NCBI RefSeq assembly: GCF_032461945.1
Contig: NZ_JAWCUD010000006.1
Location: forward strand, 62,001 to 126,000
DNA from: Paenibacillus_E violae
GTDB taxonomy: Bacteria; Bacillota; Bacilli; Paenibacillales; NBRC-103111
DNA length: 64,000 bases
Direction of reading: 5' to 3'
The translations under genes were made by a program, and so were the position numbers. Below are positions 24,986-33,908 of the stretch, piece after piece. Below the pieces are notes generated by a model. The model did no database searches, was not told the origin of the DNA, and saw only the letters and a program-made list of their open reading frames with translations. Numbering within the stretch: position 1 is the stretch's first letter; every line of letters begins with the position of its first letter.

Positions 24986-26075
24986 GATCAAGCACTTGGA
25001 GTTCCTTGTAGTGGGTGAACCGATTTTTTCCTTGACGTTTGGATTCATAGAGGGCTTGATCTGCTTCATAGATCAATTGAGTTAATTCAGCCTGGGGCGA
25101 TTTAGCGGTAGAAATGCCAATAGAAATCGTTATGGGTGTTGCAACGCTTTGATTTTTATGAAGGAACGATTGGGCAGCCATAAAGCATAGGCGCTGGGCG
25201 TATAAGCTAAGTTTAATCGGATCTATCTCTGAACTGAGAAGAATAAACTCTTCTCCGCCGTATCTTGCGAGATAATCCTCTTCCCGGATATGGTGCCGAA
25301 GGACATGGCTAATTTCTCTTAGGAGTTGATCGCCTTCTAGATGCCCGAAGAGATCATTATATTGTTTGAAGTTATCCAAATCGATCATCATGATAGACAT
25401 TTGTCTTCGATTGAGGGCATTGTTGGCAATGGGCATAAAACTGCGCAGATTAGGAAGTTTGGTTAAGCTGTCTTGATTGGCCTGGAGCTCCATCTGGCGT
25501 TGTAAGCGCCAACTTTTATTCTCATCATTAACCATTATGATGAGCGTGATGAAAGTAGCGGACATGATCGCCAGCATGAAAAGCTGATCACCGACATAAT
25601 GCCAGGACAATCGGCTTATGAGCAATCCATGAATCAGGAGGCGCAAGAGAAAGACATACGTGCATATTTGGAGGCTGTGTCGAATAGGAATGTCCAAGAA
25701 GCCATTGCGGTATTCTTTATTATGAAACACGGAGCTTATTAGTGCAGGGGCGAGCAGATCTTGTGCGATGTTGAACCAGACATGATTTTCATGCGAGATA
25801 AGGCTGAAGCCCGTCGGCAAGACGGTTGAAAGAAGGGCAATCGGCATGCCGTAACGCAAGCCGGCCATGAAGATAGGCAAGGAGCGTAAATCAATTAGGC
25901 CGAACGGCTCGGGCAGAGGTTCGAGCATCATGATGATACAAGCAAGACCGGTGAGCAAAGGCGCAAGAAGCTGCTCGAAGGAATCGGTCAGCATCTTGCT
26001 GCGTACTTTCATAGCCACGTAATTCAGTGTGACTAGCGTGCATGCACTTGTCAAAGGAACGAGATACTCATTCAT
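24969..26075 (-). CDS. Membrane diguanylate cyclase (5TMR-LYT and GGDEF)
   Basis: 368 residues. About six membrane segments in the first 190 residues have the 5TM-LYT (LytS-type) pattern. A GGDEF domain (about 200-360) has the active-site GGEEF in YGGEEFILL. An REED five residues upstream matches the RxxD inhibitory site, so product feedback is likely. It makes c-di-GMP from GTP. The nearby PilZ protein at 18.8-19.5 kb is a candidate downstream effector, but they are separate transcripts. Confidence 0.9.
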   Translation of the reverse strand: MNEYLVPLTSACTLVTLNYVAMKVRSKMLTDSFEQLLAPLLTGLACIIMMLEPLPEPFGLIDLRSLPIFMAGLRYGMPIALLSTVLPTGFSLISHENHVWFNIAQDLLAPALISSVFHNKEYRNGFLDIPIRHSLQICTYVFLLRLLIHGLLISRLSWHYVGDQLFMLAIMSATFITLIIMVNDENKSWRLQRQMELQANQDSLTKLPNLRSFMPIANNALNRRQMSIMMIDLDNFKQYNDLFGHLEGDQLLREISHVLRHHIREEDYLARYGGEEFILLSSEIDPIKLSLYAQRLCFMAAQSFLHKNQSVATPITISIGISTAKSPQAELTQLIYEADQALYESKRQGKNRFTHYKELQVLDQKMNA

Positions 26076-26106
26076 AGGAACTCTTTCTACTCCTTGCGCT
26101 TGAAAG

Positions 26107-26352
26107 CTACGATTGTTTCGTTCGTATAGCGGTGTCCGCCAATAAGTAATCGCGGTCTGTGTCTATGAGCGTCAGCTTGTTGTGACAGCAAGGAAACACA
26201 AGCAGCTTTTTTTTACCTTCGTGAATGGATTTCAGTTCGTGGATTTTCAGCGGCAGCAGCACATTGGAGCTATGGCAAAACGGACATTCGGCCACATAAA
26301 CGTCCTTCATTACAATGTCATAAGGCCAAGTGTTAGCAAAAGGAAACAACAC
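26107..26352 (-). CDS. Small zinc-ribbon-like protein (81 aa)
   Basis: 81 residues. CPFC and FPCCHNK form a likely metal-binding pair around a KIHELKSIHEGKKK linker. The GTG at 26352 is three bases after the yycC stop, suggesting coupling. An ATG at 26310 would give a 67-residue form; neither start has a clear ribosome site. I do not recognise the family. It lies 31 bases upstream of the diguanylate cyclase and may share its transcript. Confidence 0.6.
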   Translation of the reverse strand: MLFPFANTWPYDIVMKDVYVAECPFCHSSNVLLPLKIHELKSIHEGKKKLLVFPCCHNKLTLIDTDRDYLLADTAIRTKQS

Positions 26353-26355
26353 AGC

Positions 26356-26520
26356 TTACTTCGATTCCGGTTCGCTTTGTTCCGATGTGGAAGATTTCGC
26401 GAGCTCTGCTAATTTTTGAAGTAAAATATGTTGTGGCATATGCATGAGATGTTCCAAAGGCACTTTAAGCTGCTCAGCCAACTTGACGGCTGTTTCTGGA
26501 GAAATTTGTAACGGTTTCAT
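26356..26520 (-). CDS. yycC: YycC-family small protein (54 aa)
   Basis: 54 residues starting MKPLQISPETAVKLAEQL, with the characteristic PLEHLMHMPQHILLQKL block that matches the YycC family of Bacillus. A Ser/Glu-rich tail follows. Function unknown. A purine-rich GGTGTGAT precedes the ATG. It is first of a small minus-strand group with the zinc-ribbon protein. Confidence 0.75.
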   Translation of the reverse strand: MKPLQISPETAVKLAEQLKVPLEHLMHMPQHILLQKLAELAKSSTSEQSEPESK

Positions 26521-26666
26521 AATTGTTATCACACCATCCTGTTCCGATTTTTTTGCAGGAACTTTATTTTTATTGAATCATACTTCTTACCTATAAGCAA
26601 TGAGTAAGATTACTTTGATTGCTCCTGATAGACCGTTTATGATTTAATAAAAGCAGGAAAGGAAAG

Positions 26667-28484
26667 GTGATAGCTTTGCTTCATTTACCTCTTAATCAAA
26701 CGTGGAATTTAGAAACTTTTTTTCCTGGTGGAAGTGAGTCTCCTGCATTCGCAGCACATCTGAAGGAGCTTCAAGCTTCGATTGCGGCTTTCCAAGAGCA
26801 AGTGCGGAACACACCATCCCCACAGCAAGCAGCAGAAACGGATGGTCTCGCGAAGCTGGTAGAATTGTTCCAGAGTAATTTGAAAAATATTCACGAGGCT
26901 GATTCTTTTGTAGGCTGTCTGCTAGCCGATAATCAGAAGGATAAGAAAGCGCCTGTATTGAATGGACAGGTCAAAAGCTTATATGCTGAGCATTTGTCGT
27001 CACTCACACATTTTGACCAAGTGCTTACCGGTATTCCGGATGCGGTTTGGTCAGAAATTCTGAAGAAAGAACCGTTCCAAGCGATCGCATTTCCGCTTCA
27101 TGAACGTCGTGCGTTGGCACAAGAAAAGCTGTCACCGGAGCAAGAAGCATTAATCAATGATTTGGCCGTAGACGGCTATCATGGGTGGGGCGACTTGTAT
27201 AATTCTACCGTAGGTCAATTCCGTATGCCTGTGGAGGTTGACGGTGAGACGGTTGAACTTTCGGCCGGCCAAGCTTTCAATAAGCTGCATACAGAGAACC
27301 GTGAAGAACGGCTTGCTTTGTTTGACAGTTGGGAAAAGGCCTGGACGGACAAGGAAGATTACTGCGCAGAGGCGTTGAATCATCTGGCCGGATTCCGCCT
27401 TCAAGTGTACAAATACAGAGGCTGGAACAGCATACATAAAGAGCCGCTCGCGATTAATCGCATGGAAGAAAAGACGCTGAATGTCATGTGGGAGGTCATC
27501 GACCGCAATAAAGCCATCTTCGTCGACTATTTGAACCGAAAAGCGAAGCTGCTTGGCGTTGAGAAATTGGCGTGGGTAGATGTCGATGCTCCGCTGGGCG
27601 ACTCCTCGAAGAAAATTTCATACGATGAAGGCGCAAGCCTCATTATTGAGCAGTTCGAGCGCTTCAGCCCGAAGCTGGCCGCCTTCTCGGAGCAAGCTTT
27701 CGAGAATCGCTGGATTGAAGCCGAGGACCGCGCTGGGAAGCGCCCAGGCGGCTTCTGTACATCGTTCCCTGTCTCAGGAGAGACAAGGATCTTCATGACG
27801 TATGGCGGCACGCTGAACAACGTCTCAACGCTTGCGCATGAGCTCGGCCACGGCTACCATCAGCACGTTATGACGGATATGCCGGCCCTCGCGCAAGAGT
27901 ACGCCATGAACGTGGCGGAAACCGCGTCTACGTTCGCGGAAATGATCGTTGCGGACGCTGTTGTGAAGAGCGCTTCGACCGATGAAGAGCGTATTATTTT
28001 GCTTGAAGATAAAATCCAGCGGGCCATCGCTTTCTTCATGAATATCCATGCGAGATTCATTTTTGAAACGAACTTCTACGCCGAGCGACGTCAAGGACTC
28101 GTAAGCGTAGAGCGTCTGAATGAGCTGATGGTAGACGCGCAGAAGGTTGCCTACCAAGATGCGCTGAGCAGCTATCATCCGCATTTCTGGGCGGCCAAAT
28201 TGCATTTCTATGCAACGGATGTGCCTTTCTACAACTTCCCATACACATTCGGCTATATGTTTAGCGCCGGTATTTATGCGAGAGCTGTACAAGAAGGCGC
28301 GGCATTCGAAGATAAGTACATCTCTCTGCTGAGAGATACAGGCAGCATGAACGTGGAAGAGCTCGCGCAGAAGCATCTAGGTGTTGATCTGACTGAGCCG
28401 GACTTCTGGCAAAGCGCTGTAGACATGGCAATTCAAGATGTGAAGGAATTCATGCGGTTGACAGTGGCGAAAGTTCAGGTTTAA
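26667..28484 (+). CDS. pepF: Oligoendopeptidase F (M3 family)
   Basis: 605 residues, normal length for PepF. The zinc motif HELGHGYHQHV (HExGH form, about residues 390-400) and the downstream Glu in NVAETASTFAEM are intact. The enzyme cuts short peptides in the cytoplasm. The GTG at 26667 is used here. A TTG at 26676 with AAAGGTGA five bases upstream is an equally good start. Confidence 0.92.
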   Translation: MIALLHLPLNQTWNLETFFPGGSESPAFAAHLKELQASIAAFQEQVRNTPSPQQAAETDGLAKLVELFQSNLKNIHEADSFVGCLLADNQKDKKAPVLNGQVKSLYAEHLSSLTHFDQVLTGIPDAVWSEILKKEPFQAIAFPLHERRALAQEKLSPEQEALINDLAVDGYHGWGDLYNSTVGQFRMPVEVDGETVELSAGQAFNKLHTENREERLALFDSWEKAWTDKEDYCAEALNHLAGFRLQVYKYRGWNSIHKEPLAINRMEEKTLNVMWEVIDRNKAIFVDYLNRKAKLLGVEKLAWVDVDAPLGDSSKKISYDEGASLIIEQFERFSPKLAAFSEQAFENRWIEAEDRAGKRPGGFCTSFPVSGETRIFMTYGGTLNNVSTLAHELGHGYHQHVMTDMPALAQEYAMNVAETASTFAEMIVADAVVKSASTDEERIILLEDKIQRAIAFFMNIHARFIFETNFYAERRQGLVSVERLNELMVDAQKVAYQDALSSYHPHFWAAKLHFYATDVPFYNFPYTFGYMFSAGIYARAVQEGAAFEDKYISLLRDTGSMNVEELAQKHLGVDLTEPDFWQSAVDMAIQDVKEFMRLTVAKVQV

Positions 28485-28487
28485 AAG

Positions 28488-28538
28488 AAAAAGGGATGCC
28501 CTGGAAGTAGATAGTATCTACGCCAGGGCATCCCTTTT
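28488..28538. terminator. Bidirectional terminator, pepF and chemotaxis receptor gene
   Basis: AAAAAGGGATGCCCTGG (28488-28504) and CCAGGGCATCCCTTTT (28523-28538) form a long stem, with an inner GTAGATA/TATCTAC-type stem. Confidence 0.9.
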
Positions 28539-28556
28539 GTGTATATAAGTTTAATC

Positions 28557-29816
28557 TTACAGCTTGAACACTTGAATTGTCTGTTGCAACTGTGTGACGA
28601 CACGCGTCATTTCCTCAGCTTGTGAGACGATGCCTTGAACGGTAGCGATCTGTTCGTTCATGGATGCCGAAACCTCTTGTGTTCCTGCAGCGGATTCTTC
28701 TGTGATTGCCGAGATGTTCTCCATGGCGGCAGCAATTTGCTCGGAGCTGACTAGCATTTGTTCGCTTTCTTCTGCAAAGCGGTTAATTTCTTCCGAGATA
28801 AAACCAACGCTATCGACAATCTGGGCGAAGACCGTTTCTGTTTGATCGATAAGTATGGTTTGCTTTTTCACGACATCTTCGTTGACTTGAATGCTGCGGA
28901 TTGCTTCCTGGATGCCCTGCTCAATGCTCTTGACGAAGCCAAACACTTCACGAGTAAGGGACGTGGACTCCTCAGCTAGCTTGCGCACCTCTTGTGCGAC
29001 GACTGCAAAACCCCGTCCGTGCTCGCCGGCTCTGGCGGCTTCAATGGATGCGTTGAGCGACAGCAGGTTCGTTTGCTCAGCAATCTCCGAAATGGAGCGG
29101 GTTACGTTAGTAATACCGGCCGCTTGACGAGCCAACATGTCAATGGTTTCGGAGACCTGCTGTGTCACTTCCACATTTCGCTTCATGCCGACGCCTTGGC
29201 TTTCAACGGAAGTACGGCCCTTCTCAACCAGAGTCATCATCTGATCGGAGCGATCTTTCATTTCTTTTGCGGAACCAGCATAATTGACAATCTTCACTTC
29301 TATGTCTTTGGTCGTAATCGATACACCGGATACTTCTTCAGAAATTTGACCGGCACCGGCAGCTAGCTCATGGGCCGAAATGCTCACTTGTTCCAGGACT
29401 GTGCGAAAGTTTTCGTTTTTGGAGTAAATATCGCGGCTTGTTTGGAAAACTTGCTTGGATATGGAACCTGTATCGCGAAGAATATCACGCAGCTTATCGA
29501 TCATTTTGTTGAAGGATTGGCCAAGTTGACCTAGTGTATCGTCGGAAGTTACCGTTACCTTTTGAGAAAAGTCGCCTTTGGAGATGTTGAGTGCAATGCG
29601 GGACAGGTCGGCCACAGGTTCTGTCAATTGGTTTTCAAACCATCTAATGAAAGGGTAGCTTAATGCAAGAAGCAGAACAAGGAAAATAATTCCTAGTAAG
29701 CGGTTCCACTCCGATGAGATCGTAAGGACTAGCAGAAATACACAGTTCAAACCTATTAACCCGTAGCAGCCCAACTGTAATTTCTTTCTAAAAGATAAAG
29801 TTGACATTTTATCCAA
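28557..29816 (-). CDS. Methyl-accepting chemotaxis protein without extracellular sensor
   Basis: 419 residues. Two adjacent membrane helices (about 14-52) have almost no loop between them, so there is no extracellular ligand domain. A HAMP domain (about 55-110) follows. The cytoplasmic hairpin tip contains QTNLLSLNASIEAARAGEHG, and there is a C-terminal coiled coil. Such receptors usually sense cytoplasmic or membrane signals, or partner with others. The ATG at 29816 has a second ATG three codons later. It is a lone gene. Confidence 0.93.
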   Translation of the reverse strand: MDKMSTLSFRKKLQLGCYGLIGLNCVFLLVLTISSEWNRLLGIIFLVLLLALSYPFIRWFENQLTEPVADLSRIALNISKGDFSQKVTVTSDDTLGQLGQSFNKMIDKLRDILRDTGSISKQVFQTSRDIYSKNENFRTVLEQVSISAHELAAGAGQISEEVSGVSITTKDIEVKIVNYAGSAKEMKDRSDQMMTLVEKGRTSVESQGVGMKRNVEVTQQVSETIDMLARQAAGITNVTRSISEIAEQTNLLSLNASIEAARAGEHGRGFAVVAQEVRKLAEESTSLTREVFGFVKSIEQGIQEAIRSIQVNEDVVKKQTILIDQTETVFAQIVDSVGFISEEINRFAEESEQMLVSSEQIAAAMENISAITEESAAGTQEVSASMNEQIATVQGIVSQAEEMTRVVTQLQQTIQVFKL

Positions 29817-30006
29817 ATTGACCGACTCCCTTGCGAAATTTGTAATGTATGCAGGAATAATGGACTATGTTTGAAAATTATAACATTGTATCTGGAAATA
29901 TTCTACACAAATTCGACAAATATCGTTCGTATTCGATGTATACAAGCAGTATTTGTAAAGAGAGTATTAAGAATAGTAAAAATTATAAGAATATTAAAAT
30001 AAATTG

Positions 30007-30057
30007 TTGAAATTTGTAAATTATGTAGATATAATAGGTCTACAGTCGTAATTTACA
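30007..30057 (+). promoter_or_regulatory. SigA promoter flanked by an inverted repeat, upstream of the unknown 123-aa gene
   Basis: TTGAAA (30007-30012), 17 bases, TATAAT (30030-30035): a near-consensus SigA promoter. A perfect 9-bp inverted repeat, TGTAAATTA (30015-30023) and TAATTTACA (30049-30057), surrounds the -10. It may be an operator. The rest of the 274-base gap up to 29816 is A/T-rich with no other visible signal. Confidence 0.65.
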
Positions 30058-30093
30058 TAATAAGTAAAAATTAAAAACTTAAGGGGGAAGATG

Positions 30094-30462
30094 ATGAGTT
30101 TGGATCAAATGTCGCTTGCAAGACAAATCGATTTGGTGTTTAGAAGGATTAAAGATGAGTTATCCCATGTAAGTTCAGGTACGGTGTTTGTTCACATCAG
30201 GAATAATGAAATCGGTAAATTCGGTGTGAAGCATCTTCCGTTCGAAAGCAAGGACGGCGTCCTTCCAGCGATTACGGTCAAAGGCCTTACGGAGATTCAG
30301 TATCAATCTTTTCGTCAGATGGCGCTTGAATCGTTGAAGCGTAAGAAAAGTTGGACACATGGAGAAATTTACTTTGACTTCACGGTTAGGCAAGGAATAT
30401 TGTCGGCAAGCATTACGTTTGAAACCAATTATAATATGGCGAGCTTAGCCAAAACGATTTAG
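30094..30462 (+). CDS. Hypothetical protein (122 aa)
   Basis: 122 residues from the second of two ATGs. AAGGGGGAAG is too close to the first (30091). No signal peptide or membrane helix is seen. The protein is rich in basic and aromatic residues (ESLKRKKSWTHGEIYFDF) with predicted beta strands at the C terminus. I do not recognise it. It has its own strong promoter and a shared terminator, so it is probably expressed alone. Confidence 0.65.
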   Translation: MSLDQMSLARQIDLVFRRIKDELSHVSSGTVFVHIRNNEIGKFGVKHLPFESKDGVLPAITVKGLTEIQYQSFRQMALESLKRKKSWTHGEIYFDFTVRQGILSASITFETNYNMASLAKTI

Positions 30463-30478
30463 CACTTATCCTTTATGA

Positions 30479-30521
30479 AACAAAGAGCCCCGGTCACAGT
30501 TGATGACCGGGGCTCTTTGTT
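30479..30521. terminator. Bidirectional terminator, unknown gene and siderophore permease gene
   Basis: AACAAAGAGCCCCGGTCA (30479-30496) and TGACCGGGGCTCTTTGTT (30504-30521) are a perfect 18-bp stem with a 7-base loop. Confidence 0.92.
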
Positions 30522-30532
30522 GTATGTAATTG

Positions 30533-31582
30533 TTAACCGCGATTTCTGCTGCGATACAAGACATAGATAAACAATGGAGCTCCAATAGCAGCGGTGAAAA
30601 CGCCGGCTGGAATATCGAGCGGTTTGAATACGAATCTTCCCGCCAAATCGGCAAGAAGTAGGAGTAAGGAACCAGTTAACGCGGAAACGGGAATCAGCGA
30701 TCCGAAGCTGGGTCCTACCAACTTGCGAGCGATGTGTGGAGCCATAAGACCGATGAAATTAATGGCTCCTCCGAATGCGACAGCGGCGCCAGAGAGGGCT
30801 ACGCTCAAAATGATGAGCAGAAAACGCTGGCGTTGTACGCTGCTGCCCACATTGCGGGCGATGTCTTCGCCTAAGGATTGCACCGTAATATGACGCGCAT
30901 ATAAGAAGATGATCGGGATCAGCAGCGATACCCAAGGGAGAAGCGGGTAAACCGCCTTTTGCCAAGAGACGCCATAGATGCTCCCAGTCATAAAAGTCAG
31001 CGACTGATTTGCGAGAATGATAGGTCCAGATATCATCATCAAATAAGTGAGCGCGCTCATCGCGGCGGTGAATCCTGTGCCGATCAGGACAAGGCGAAGC
31101 GGGGTAATCCCATTTTTCCATGAGAGGGAGTAGACCAGCAAAGTGGCGATGAATGCGCCGAGAATGGCGGCAACAGGCAGCCAGTGAATACTGATTTTAT
31201 CCGAGAAAAAGAAGAAAAAGGAAACCGCTCCGAGTGTAGCTCCACCTGTTGAACCGATCGTATCCGGCGAGGTTAACGGGTTTCGCACGATCCCTTGCAG
31301 GATGGAACCGGCAACACCCAGGGATGCGCCGATCAACACAGCGACAATCACCCGAGGCAAGCGTAGGGATCGGACAATCATGTTGTTGGGATCCGTCCCA
31401 TAGCCGAAAACGGCACGTATAACCTCAACTGGCTTGATATAAATACTGCCGATTCCTGTGCTTAGGACCATGACAATAATGACCGCTAGAAGCAAGAACA
31501 GAGATACAAGGAGTGATTTCTTACTGATCCTATAAGAGAAACTTTTATTTCGAAACGTCATATGTCGATTGGAATGACTCAT
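30533..31582 (-). CDS. Ferric-siderophore ABC permease (FecD/FhuG type)
   Basis: 349 residues, about ten membrane helices. FecCD signatures include LRLPRVIVAVLIGASLGVAG, then GLMAPHIARKLVG, the typical coupling-helix segment. It overlaps the upstream permease gene by four bases (ATGA-type). It pairs with that permease to form the membrane channel. No ATP-binding protein gene is in this cluster, so one must be borrowed from elsewhere. Confidence 0.9.
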   Translation of the reverse strand: MSHSNRHMTFRNKSFSYRISKKSLLVSLFLLLAVIIVMVLSTGIGSIYIKPVEVIRAVFGYGTDPNNMIVRSLRLPRVIVAVLIGASLGVAGSILQGIVRNPLTSPDTIGSTGGATLGAVSFFFFFSDKISIHWLPVAAILGAFIATLLVYSLSWKNGITPLRLVLIGTGFTAAMSALTYLMMISGPIILANQSLTFMTGSIYGVSWQKAVYPLLPWVSLLIPIIFLYARHITVQSLGEDIARNVGSSVQRQRFLLIILSVALSGAAVAFGGAINFIGLMAPHIARKLVGPSFGSLIPVSALTGSLLLLLADLAGRFVFKPLDIPAGVFTAAIGAPLFIYVLYRSRNRG

Positions 31583-32601
31583 TTCAGCAGTCCCCCTTTG
31601 CGAGCGATGTAGATGAAGAAGGGAACTCCGAGAATAGCTGTCGTTACGCCAACATGAACTTCCTTCGGCATAACGATGAAACGGGCGATGACGTCAGCGC
31701 CAACGAGCAGAATGCCACCTAGAATGGCACTGTAGGGAATAACCCAGCGATAATCGATGCCTACGAGGAATCGAACGATATGCGGTATGATGATCCCGAC
31801 AAAAACAATCGGGCCTGCGACGGCGACGGAGCCCCCTGCCAACACGACAATAACGACTGCGGTAATGAATTTTACATAAATCGTACGTTGCCCCAGCCCT
31901 TTGGCTACATCGTCCCCCATGGACAGGATGTTGATGTGAGGTGCAAGTAAAAACGCTCCTACCCATGCAATTAAGATATAAGGATAGACCGATTGGAGCA
32001 TGGCCATGGTTCTTCCTTCAACCGATCCAACAAGCCAGTAGAGGACTTGGTCAAACGCTTTACCATTTCCTAATAAAATGCCTTGGGTAAGCGAAGCAAA
32101 AAAGGCCGTCATCGCTGAGCCCGCTAGCGTAATCTTCATCGGCGTTAAGCCATCTCTGCCTAAGGAGCCGAGTCCATAGACGAGGGCCGAGCTCACAGCA
32201 GCGCCCAAAAAGGCGATCCATGTGAACTGTGTCAGGCTAGATACATTGAAAAATCCAACTGACAACACAATGGCAAAGGCTGCGCCTGAGTTGATGCCAA
32301 AAATACTTGGCGACGCAAGTGGATTTCGTGTCATTGCTTGCATAAGCGCCCCCGCAACAGCCAGGCTTCCGCCTACGAGTGCGGCGATTAACGCTCTTGG
32401 TATTCGAACGGTCTGAATAATGATCGCTTCGTTCGAAGGCTTCATTAAATGGTCAAATGATTGCATGACCTGTGCCCAAGTATAGTTATGTAGACCGAAT
32501 CTGACGCTGCAAACCATCATCCCGGCAAGCACGATAAGTGCCGCCAGCAGCCCAATTCCTTTATACAAGGGATATAGACGTTCGTTATTTGAAGAGTTCA
32601 T
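31579..32601 (-). CDS. Ferric-siderophore ABC permease (FecC/FhuB type)
   Basis: 340 residues, about ten membrane helices. FecCD motifs are VRIPRALIAALVGGSLAVAG and GIIIPHIVRFLVG. It is the first gene of the permease pair and is divergent from the binding-lipoprotein gene across a Fur-box region. The chain starts with a short cytoplasmic segment before the first helix. The ligand is a siderophore of unknown identity. Confidence 0.9.
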   Translation of the reverse strand: MNSSNNERLYPLYKGIGLLAALIVLAGMMVCSVRFGLHNYTWAQVMQSFDHLMKPSNEAIIIQTVRIPRALIAALVGGSLAVAGALMQAMTRNPLASPSIFGINSGAAFAIVLSVGFFNVSSLTQFTWIAFLGAAVSSALVYGLGSLGRDGLTPMKITLAGSAMTAFFASLTQGILLGNGKAFDQVLYWLVGSVEGRTMAMLQSVYPYILIAWVGAFLLAPHINILSMGDDVAKGLGQRTIYVKFITAVVIVVLAGGSVAVAGPIVFVGIIIPHIVRFLVGIDYRWVIPYSAILGGILLVGADVIARFIVMPKEVHVGVTTAILGVPFFIYIARKGGLLK

Positions 32602-32672
32602 AGATAAGTGCCTGCTTCCTTATTAGATGCTTCGTTTATTTTAAAGAGAAAGGCAGGGGAAGTCAACGATTT

Positions 32673-32751
32673 TGAGAATCATTATCAATTTCGATTGACA
32701 GAACCAGCGGAAGCGAGTACCATGTACGTTAGATAATGATAATCGTTATCA
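32673..32751. promoter_or_regulatory. Two Fur boxes in the siderophore-uptake divergent promoter region
   Basis: TGAGAATCATTATCA (32673-32687) and TGATAATCGTTATCA (32737-32751) match the 7-1-7 Fur box TGATAATNATTATCA at 14 or more of the 15 positions with minor changes. Each lies on the side of one divergent gene. This implies iron-repressed expression of both the permeases and the lipoprotein. Confidence 0.88.
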
Positions 32752-32787
32752 CATCATCAATTGAACGTGTGGAGGGAACATAGTAAG

Positions 32788-33789
32788 ATGTTTGGGAAAA
32801 AGAGACAGTTAAAAAGAGCTTGGGCTCTTGTTGCCATTATGTTTGTAGTATCTATTGTTTTAGCAGCATGTGGAGAAAAGCCTAGCGCTCAGCCAGCAGC
32901 ATCTGCATCTGCAGCACCGCAAGGAGCCGCTAAGTCCGATGCTCCTCGTACGATTAAGCATGCTATGGGGGAAACCGCTGTACCTGCGCAGCCGAAACGA
33001 GTTGTTATTTTGACGAATGAGGGAACTGAAGCCCTTATCGCTCTTGGAGTTAAACCTGTGGGTGCTGTTGAATCTTACTACGGAAATCCATGGTTTGATC
33101 ATATCAAAGCCGATATGCAAGGTGTAACAACGGTTGGTGGAGAATCACAGCCAAACCTGGAGTTGATTGCATCCTTGAAACCGGATCTAATCATCGGTAA
33201 CAAAATGCGTCATGAGAAAGTGTACGACCAACTTAAGGCGATTGCTCCAACGGTTTATTCGGAGACATTACGCGGTGAGTGGAAAAGTAACTTCGCGCTG
33301 TATGCTGAAGCGCTTAACAAGAAAGCAGAAGGCGACAAAATTATTGCAGACTTCGACAAACGCATTAACGATTTCAAAAGCAAAGCCGGCGATAAGTTGA
33401 AAGAGAAAGTCGCTGTTGTCCGCTTCATGGGCGGTAAAACGCGTTATTACTATGGAAATATGTTCACAGGTGTAATTTTCCAACAAATTGGATTCCCGCG
33501 TTCGGATCCGAAAAGCGATGAGAAATCATTTGAGGATATTACCAAAGAGCGTTTGACGGAATTGGATGCTGCAGACCGCGTGTTCTACTTTACATATGAG
33601 CTTGGCGATGGTAAAGGAACGAAGCAAGAGCAGGAATGGATGAATGATCCGCTTTGGAAAAACCTCAAAGTTGTGAAAGAAAATAAATTGGTAAAAGTGA
33701 ACGATGCAACATGGAATACAGCTGGCGGTGTGAAAGCAGCTAATCTCATGCTTGATGATCTGTACAAGATATATGATGTAAAACCTTAA
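32788..33789 (+). CDS. Siderophore-binding lipoprotein (FhuD/FecB-like)
   Basis: 333 residues from the ATG at 32788, behind GGAGGG. A lipoprotein signal ends at SIVLAACGEK. The mature TroA/FecB-like two-lobe fold shows PKRVVILTNEGTEALIALG and SLKPDLIIGNKMRHEKVYDQL, with the lobes linked by a long helix. It captures the iron-siderophore outside the membrane and hands it to the divergent permeases. The Fur box overlaps its promoter. Its terminator follows at 33795. Confidence 0.9.
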   Translation: MFGKKRQLKRAWALVAIMFVVSIVLAACGEKPSAQPAASASAAPQGAAKSDAPRTIKHAMGETAVPAQPKRVVILTNEGTEALIALGVKPVGAVESYYGNPWFDHIKADMQGVTTVGGESQPNLELIASLKPDLIIGNKMRHEKVYDQLKAIAPTVYSETLRGEWKSNFALYAEALNKKAEGDKIIADFDKRINDFKSKAGDKLKEKVAVVRFMGGKTRYYYGNMFTGVIFQQIGFPRSDPKSDEKSFEDITKERLTELDAADRVFYFTYELGDGKGTKQEQEWMNDPLWKNLKVVKENKLVKVNDATWNTAGGVKAANLMLDDLYKIYDVKP

Positions 33790-33794
33790 TGAAT

Positions 33795-33827
33795 GAGGGG
33801 ACTGCTTCTTACGAGCAGTCCTCTTTC
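33795..33827 (+). terminator. Terminator of the siderophore lipoprotein gene
   Basis: GAGGGGACTGCT (33795-33806) and AGCAGTCCTC (33814-33823) pair with a G-T step, then TTT. The T tract is short. Confidence 0.7.
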
Positions 33828-33840
33828 GATTCCGGACGCA

Positions 33841-33885
33841 AAAAGGAGGGCCTCCTATCAGTAGCTACTGATAGGGAAGCCCTCA
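33841..33885 (-). terminator. Terminator of the first SASP gene
   Basis: On the minus strand GAGGGC and GCCCTC flank a perfect inner stem CTATCAGTAG/CTACTGATAG, followed by five T residues (complement of 33841-33845). Confidence 0.75.
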
Positions 33886-33908
33886 CTTGCTTAAGTATGG
33901 GAGAGATG

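Noticed and set aside
32641..32760. Zur or PerR sites instead of Fur boxes
   Set aside because: The TGATAAT-N-ATTATCA pattern and the siderophore genes fit Fur best.
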